The notes under the pieces were generated by a model that was given only the letters and a program-made list of their open reading frames with translations, searched no databases and was not told the DNA's origin. Shown one piece after another: positions 6,862-10,001 of a stretch of 10,001 bases of DNA. The DNA lies in assembly GCA_937900065.1 (NCBI GenBank), contig CALCDS010000037.1:1-10001 (forward strand). The letters are read 5' to 3'. Made by a program: the position numbers and the translations under genes. Positions within the stretch are counted from its first letter, which is position 1; each line of letters starts with the position of its first letter. Source of the DNA: an uncultured Clostridiaceae bacterium (lineage in GTDB: Bacteria; Bacillota; Clostridia; Clostridiales; Oxobacteraceae).

Positions 6862-8922
6862 ATGGATTTTTTTGAGTATATTAAAAATAAAGGCATTGAT
6901 TATAATGATAAACAAAAAAGAGCGATAACTCAGCTATATGGCCCTCTCCTTATAATTGCAGGTCCGGGCAGTGGTAAAACAAGCGTCATAGCAGCGAGGA
7001 CAGCCTATCTTATTAAAAAAAGAGTAAACCCTGAAAACATACTCGTCATAACATTTACAAGGGCTGCTGCAAATGAGATGAAAGAAAGGTTTAAATGCTT
7101 CCCGGGAGTGAAAGAGAGCTATGCCGAGAAAGTCGACTTTGGGACATTCCATTCCACATTCTATAAGATAATAAATACATATTACGGAAGATATATTCCT
7201 GTACTTGAACCGAGAAAAGCGCTTCAAATAATAAAGAAAATATTGAAAGTGATGGGAAAACCATATGATGACGAGATACTTCAAAACACTATAGGCGAGA
7301 TATCACTTGCAAGGACCACTATGGAAGATATCAAAGAATACAAGTCAGAGCTTTACTCAAATATAAAATTTGCTTCAATATGCAATATGTACGATGCACA
7401 AAAGAAGCGCTTGAAATGCATTGATTTTGACGATATGGTCATAATGTGCAAACGCCTCCTGGAGAGCAATGCCAACCTGCTTTCATATTGGAGAGGAAAA
7501 TATAAATATTTCATGATAGATGAATTTCAAGATTCAAGCACCATGCAGTTTGAAATAATAAAATTATTGTCAAAGCCTTTAAACAACATATGCGTCGTAG
7601 GAGATGACGATCAATCCATATACTCCTTTAGGGGAGCTCTCCCGGATTGCTTGAGAAACTTCAAGATGCATTACAAAAACTGTGAGCTGGTTCAACTGGA
7701 TATAAACTACAGGTCCACAGGTGAAATCGTTGCATTTTCGCACAACATAATATCTAAAAACACAATAAGGATGCAAAAACATTTAAAATCTATAAAGGGA
7801 AAGGGAAACAAACCAAATATTGCGCTCTTACAGGATGAAAACGATGAAGCTTCATATATAGCCGACAGCATAGAATCTCTCATAAAAAAAGGATATACCA
7901 GCAAGGATTTTGCAGTGCTCTACAGATCGAACATACAGTCAAGGCCTGTTATAGATGAGCTTATAAAAAGAAATATACCATTCAACATTAAAGACAGCAT
8001 CTCCAATTTTTTTGAGCATTGGGTGTGCAGGGATATCACATCCTACCTGAAACTGTCTGCAAACAGCAGCGATGTTTCAAGTTTTCTATGCATAGCAAAT
8101 AAACCGGTGAGGTATATCCCAAAAGATGTTCTTCAAAGGATACAGCGCTTTGATGGTTTTAATATACGAAGCTTATATAAAGATTATGGTCTTAGAGAAT
8201 TTCAAATAGAAAAGTTGAGAAAACTTGACTTAGATATAAACAATATAAAGTATATGCCGGCTATAAATGCAGTTGATTACATACGAAAATCCGCAGGATA
8301 TGATGACTATATAATAAAGTACTGCATGGAAATGAATATAGGCCATGAGGAACTTTTTGATATTATGGATGAATACGAAGACTCATCCAGAGGCTTTAAA
8401 AATATATTTGATTTTTTGTACCATATACAGGATACAGCCAGGAAACTGAATGAAAGCAAAAAATCAACCAGGTATAAGAAAGACAGCATAACCTTAAGCA
8501 CGATTCATGGAGCAAAAGGTCTGGAATTTACATGCGTATTTTTAATAGGCCTTATCGAAGGCTATCTTCCTCATGCAAAATCCTTATCCACAATTGAGAG
8601 CATAGAAGAAGAAAGACGGCTTTTTTACGTCGGTGCAACAAGGGCAAAATCAGATCTCTTTATTACATATTTCAAGCGCCGGCATGGAAATTGTGCAAAG
8701 GCATCCAGATTTATTGAAGAGCTTGGAATAACAAAGTCCAATCAAGAAGCAAAACTGCAAAACTTCTCGATTGAACCCGGAATGCTTTTAAGCCACAGCA
8801 TTTTTGGAACAGGCGTAGTGATAAGTATAAAAAAAGGCGTAGCCGAAGTCAGGTTCAACACTGCGGGTATAAAGCATCTCGACATAGGAACATGCCTCCA
8901 GAAAAAGTTGATAAATTTATAG
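6862..8922 (+). CDS. UvrD/PcrA-type superfamily 1 DNA helicase
   Basis: A 686-residue ATP-dependent 3'-5' DNA helicase by family, expected to act in repair and clearing of replication or transcription blocks. All SF1A motifs are present in order: Q motif NDKQKRAI (15-22), Walker A AGPGSGKT (33-40), Ia VITFTRAAANEMKER (63-77), Ib DFGTFHSTF (92-100), Walker B FMIDEFQD (217-224), III VVGDDDQSIYSFRGA (245-259, Phe where many PcrA have Trp), IV LDINYRS (279-285), V TLSTIHGAKGLEF (544-556) and VI EEERRLFYVGATRAK (582-596). The last 50 residues (EPGMLLSHSIFGTGVV...AEVRFNTAGIKHLD) resemble the Tudor-like tail by which PcrA contacts RNA polymerase. It is shorter than the usual PcrA (about 720-750), so it may be a clostridial paralogue; hence no symbol. 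ATG at 6862 follows AGGAG (6851-6855) at 6 bases. Its stop is 11 bases from the convergent lgt stop. The active site looks complete. Confidence 0.92.
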   Translation: MDFFEYIKNKGIDYNDKQKRAITQLYGPLLIIAGPGSGKTSVIAARTAYLIKKRVNPENILVITFTRAAANEMKERFKCFPGVKESYAEKVDFGTFHSTFYKIINTYYGRYIPVLEPRKALQIIKKILKVMGKPYDDEILQNTIGEISLARTTMEDIKEYKSELYSNIKFASICNMYDAQKKRLKCIDFDDMVIMCKRLLESNANLLSYWRGKYKYFMIDEFQDSSTMQFEIIKLLSKPLNNICVVGDDDQSIYSFRGALPDCLRNFKMHYKNCELVQLDINYRSTGEIVAFSHNIISKNTIRMQKHLKSIKGKGNKPNIALLQDENDEASYIADSIESLIKKGYTSKDFAVLYRSNIQSRPVIDELIKRNIPFNIKDSISNFFEHWVCRDITSYLKLSANSSDVSSFLCIANKPVRYIPKDVLQRIQRFDGFNIRSLYKDYGLREFQIEKLRKLDLDINNIKYMPAINAVDYIRKSAGYDDYIIKYCMEMNIGHEELFDIMDEYEDSSRGFKNIFDFLYHIQDTARKLNESKKSTRYKKDSITLSTIHGAKGLEFTCVFLIGLIEGYLPHAKSLSTIESIEEERRLFYVGATRAKSDLFITYFKRRHGNCAKASRFIEELGITKSNQEAKLQNFSIEPGMLLSHSIFGTGVVISIKKGVAEVRFNTAGIKHLDIGTCLQKKLINL

Positions 8923-8933
8923 TGGCATTAGAT

Positions 8934-9800
8934 TTATTTCCCCTTATTGGCATCCTGAATCTGCTCATCTGATTGACTGCCTGCTTTATCGATTCTCATC
9001 TCTTTCTCTTTTTCTGAAATACTTATATCATCCTCATGCACATTTATACCTTCTCTTTTATGAATCGAGTATAACAGCATCAAACCTGCGGCAAATACAA
9101 AGATGCAAATAAACTGGGATGTGGACAACACATCAAATACGGTTCCCCTCGGGTCGCCCCTGAAAAATTCAATTATGAATCTTCCAATGCTGTACAGTAT
9201 AAGATATAATGCCCCGGTCTGGCCGTCCCTGCTTTTCTTTTTGCCGTCAAACCAAAGCAATATGCCAAATATCATAAAGTCGGCTAAACTTGATATGAGC
9301 TGAGTGGGTATAAGCTTTACGCCGTTAGGAGCAAAAGGCGAATTCTTAAACACTATACCCCATGGCGCACTCGTTTCTTTTCCATAGCAGCAGCCTGAAA
9401 AAAAGCAGCCTATCCTTCCTAATCCCTGCCCCATGGCTATCAAAGGCAGGGCAATGTCAAATACCTTTAGAAAATTCCATTTTTTAGCCTTGGTATATAA
9501 ATAACCTGCGAGCACCCCCCCGATTACAGCTCCATAAAGCACAAATCCATCCCCAATGTTTTTTATATAATACACAGGGTCTTTGATCACAGCACCAGCT
9601 TCAGTTATCCAAAACAATAGTTTGGCCCCTAAAAGCCCTGATAATACGCAGACTATTGCCATATTCAATGTTGAATCCTCGTCATATCCTATGGCTTTGC
9701 ACTTTTTTTGAAATATAGTCATTGCAAGTACGATTCCAAGACCCATCATTATTCCATACGGATATATTCTCAGCCCGAACAGATGAATTTCCGGATACAT
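8934..9800 (-). CDS. lgt: prolipoprotein diacylglyceryl transferase (variant active site)
   Basis: A 288-residue multi-pass membrane enzyme. The family transfers diacylglycerol from phosphatidylglycerol to the lipobox Cys of prelipoproteins on the outer face of the membrane. Visible features are the N-terminal LRIYPYGIMMG (10-20), the signature region GRIGCFFSGCCYG (128-140), IPTQL (164-168) and YSIGRFIIEFFRGDP (203-217) with R207 and E211 matching E. coli R239 and E243. About six or seven hydrophobic segments run to residue 245. The hydrophilic charged tail (247-288) extends past the core. Against E. coli Lgt, by eye, H103 is replaced by Tyr89, N146 by Cys132 and E151 by Cys137; R143 is kept as Arg129. 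The Cys-rich signature recurs in clostridial homologues as I recall, so it may be a subfamily trait. ATG at 9800 has a strong GGAGGTGAT (plus-strand 9804-9812). Family assignment is firm; identity of substrate and activity are less so. Confidence 0.85.
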   Translation of the reverse strand: MYPEIHLFGLRIYPYGIMMGLGIVLAMTIFQKKCKAIGYDEDSTLNMAIVCVLSGLLGAKLLFWITEAGAVIKDPVYYIKNIGDGFVLYGAVIGGVLAGYLYTKAKKWNFLKVFDIALPLIAMGQGLGRIGCFFSGCCYGKETSAPWGIVFKNSPFAPNGVKLIPTQLISSLADFMIFGILLWFDGKKKSRDGQTGALYLILYSIGRFIIEFFRGDPRGTVFDVLSTSQFICIFVFAAGLMLLYSIHKREGINVHEDDISISEKEKEMRIDKAGSQSDEQIQDANKGK

Positions 9801-9816
9801 AAAATCACCTCCAAGA

Positions 9817-9844
9817 TATGTATTTTAATTTAAGGCTATGTTAA
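9817..9844 (-). promoter_or_regulatory. weak candidate lgt promoter
   Basis: On the minus strand TTAACA (plus 9839-9844) lies 16 bases before TACATA (plus 9817-9822), close to the lgt RBS. The -35 is good (5 of 6), the -10 poor. The -35 falls inside the repeated TATGTTAAAGTATA segment. Offered as a possibility only. Confidence 0.25.
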
Positions 9845-10001
9845 AGTATAGTGAGTCGGTAAATTCCTAACTTATAGTGGTGAGTACCGTATCATTTTCA
9901 GGTGGCAAGCTATCTTTCGCCTCACTGAAACGCGCTAATGCAAGAAAATTTTTCTACTGATACGTTAATACTGTTGATTTTTTGAGCAATCCAAGTGAGC
10001 A
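9834..10001. other. noncoding right edge with copy 2 of the split repeat; possible mobile-element end
   Basis: Beginning with GGCTATGTTAAAGTATAGTG at 9834-9853, this stretch shares TATGTTAAAGTATA (9837-9850) and TGTTGATTTTTTGA (9972-9985) with the murG/helicase spacer. Between these parts lie 121 bases containing an inverted pair CGTATCA (9888-9894) / TGATACG (9957-9963) and TTCAG/CTGAA. On the minus strand, 28 codons (plus 9870-9953) read in protein-like composition ending ENDTVLTTIS before a stop at 9867-9869, with another in-frame stop at 9954-9956. This could be a decayed transposase end or a structured noncoding element; the window ends before it can be resolved. Confidence 0.3.

Noticed and set aside
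8584..8592. Perfect DnaA-box consensus TTATCCACA
   Set aside because: It is a single copy inside the helicase coding sequence, with no cluster, AT-rich unwinding element or dnaA/dnaN neighbours, so an origin is not supported.

Overview
The window looks like ordinary chromosomal DNA from a low-GC Gram-positive bacterium of the class Clostridia. The supporting signs are AT-rich sequence with heavy ATA/AAA use, strong GGAGG-type ribosome binding sites, frequent TTG starts, and protein types (clostridial-style response regulator/kinase pair, stand-alone MurG, Cys-rich Lgt) that I associate with Clostridia and Bacilli. The genus cannot be fixed from the sequence alone.

Layout, left to right. A small three-helix membrane protein of unknown function (31-405) is followed by asnB, a glutamine-dependent asparagine synthetase (583-2493). 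asnB has a near-consensus promoter overlapping the upstream stop codon, a 5' leader of about 150 nt, and a strong terminator at 2502-2548. A small holin-like membrane protein lies on the minus strand (2558-2854). A gene-free stretch of 369 bases then carries an inverted repeat and a set of tandem CTTAAG-like half-sites. It leads into a translationally coupled two-component pair: an OmpR-family regulator (3224-3919) and a six-helix histidine kinase (3894-5429). The kinase converges with a minus-strand murG (5440-6504). A 357-base AT-rich divergent spacer follows, then a UvrD/PcrA-type superfamily 1 helicase with a C-terminal Tudor-like tail (6862-8922). The helicase converges with lgt on the minus strand (8934-9800). 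The last 200 bases are noncoding and contain a sequence also found in the murG/helicase spacer, possibly the edge of a mobile element lying mostly outside the window.

The genes do not form one pathway. Two (murG, lgt) act in envelope biogenesis at the membrane, and a third envelope link could come from the two-component system, whose signal is unknown. asnB (amino-acid supply) and the helicase (DNA repair) are housekeeping functions. I see no phage, CRISPR, toxin-antitoxin, biosynthetic or defence cluster, and no convincing undescribed system. The points most worth checking are the active-site substitutions in Lgt, the repeated terminal sequence at 6628 and 9837, the half-site array before the regulator, and the non-canonical MurG.
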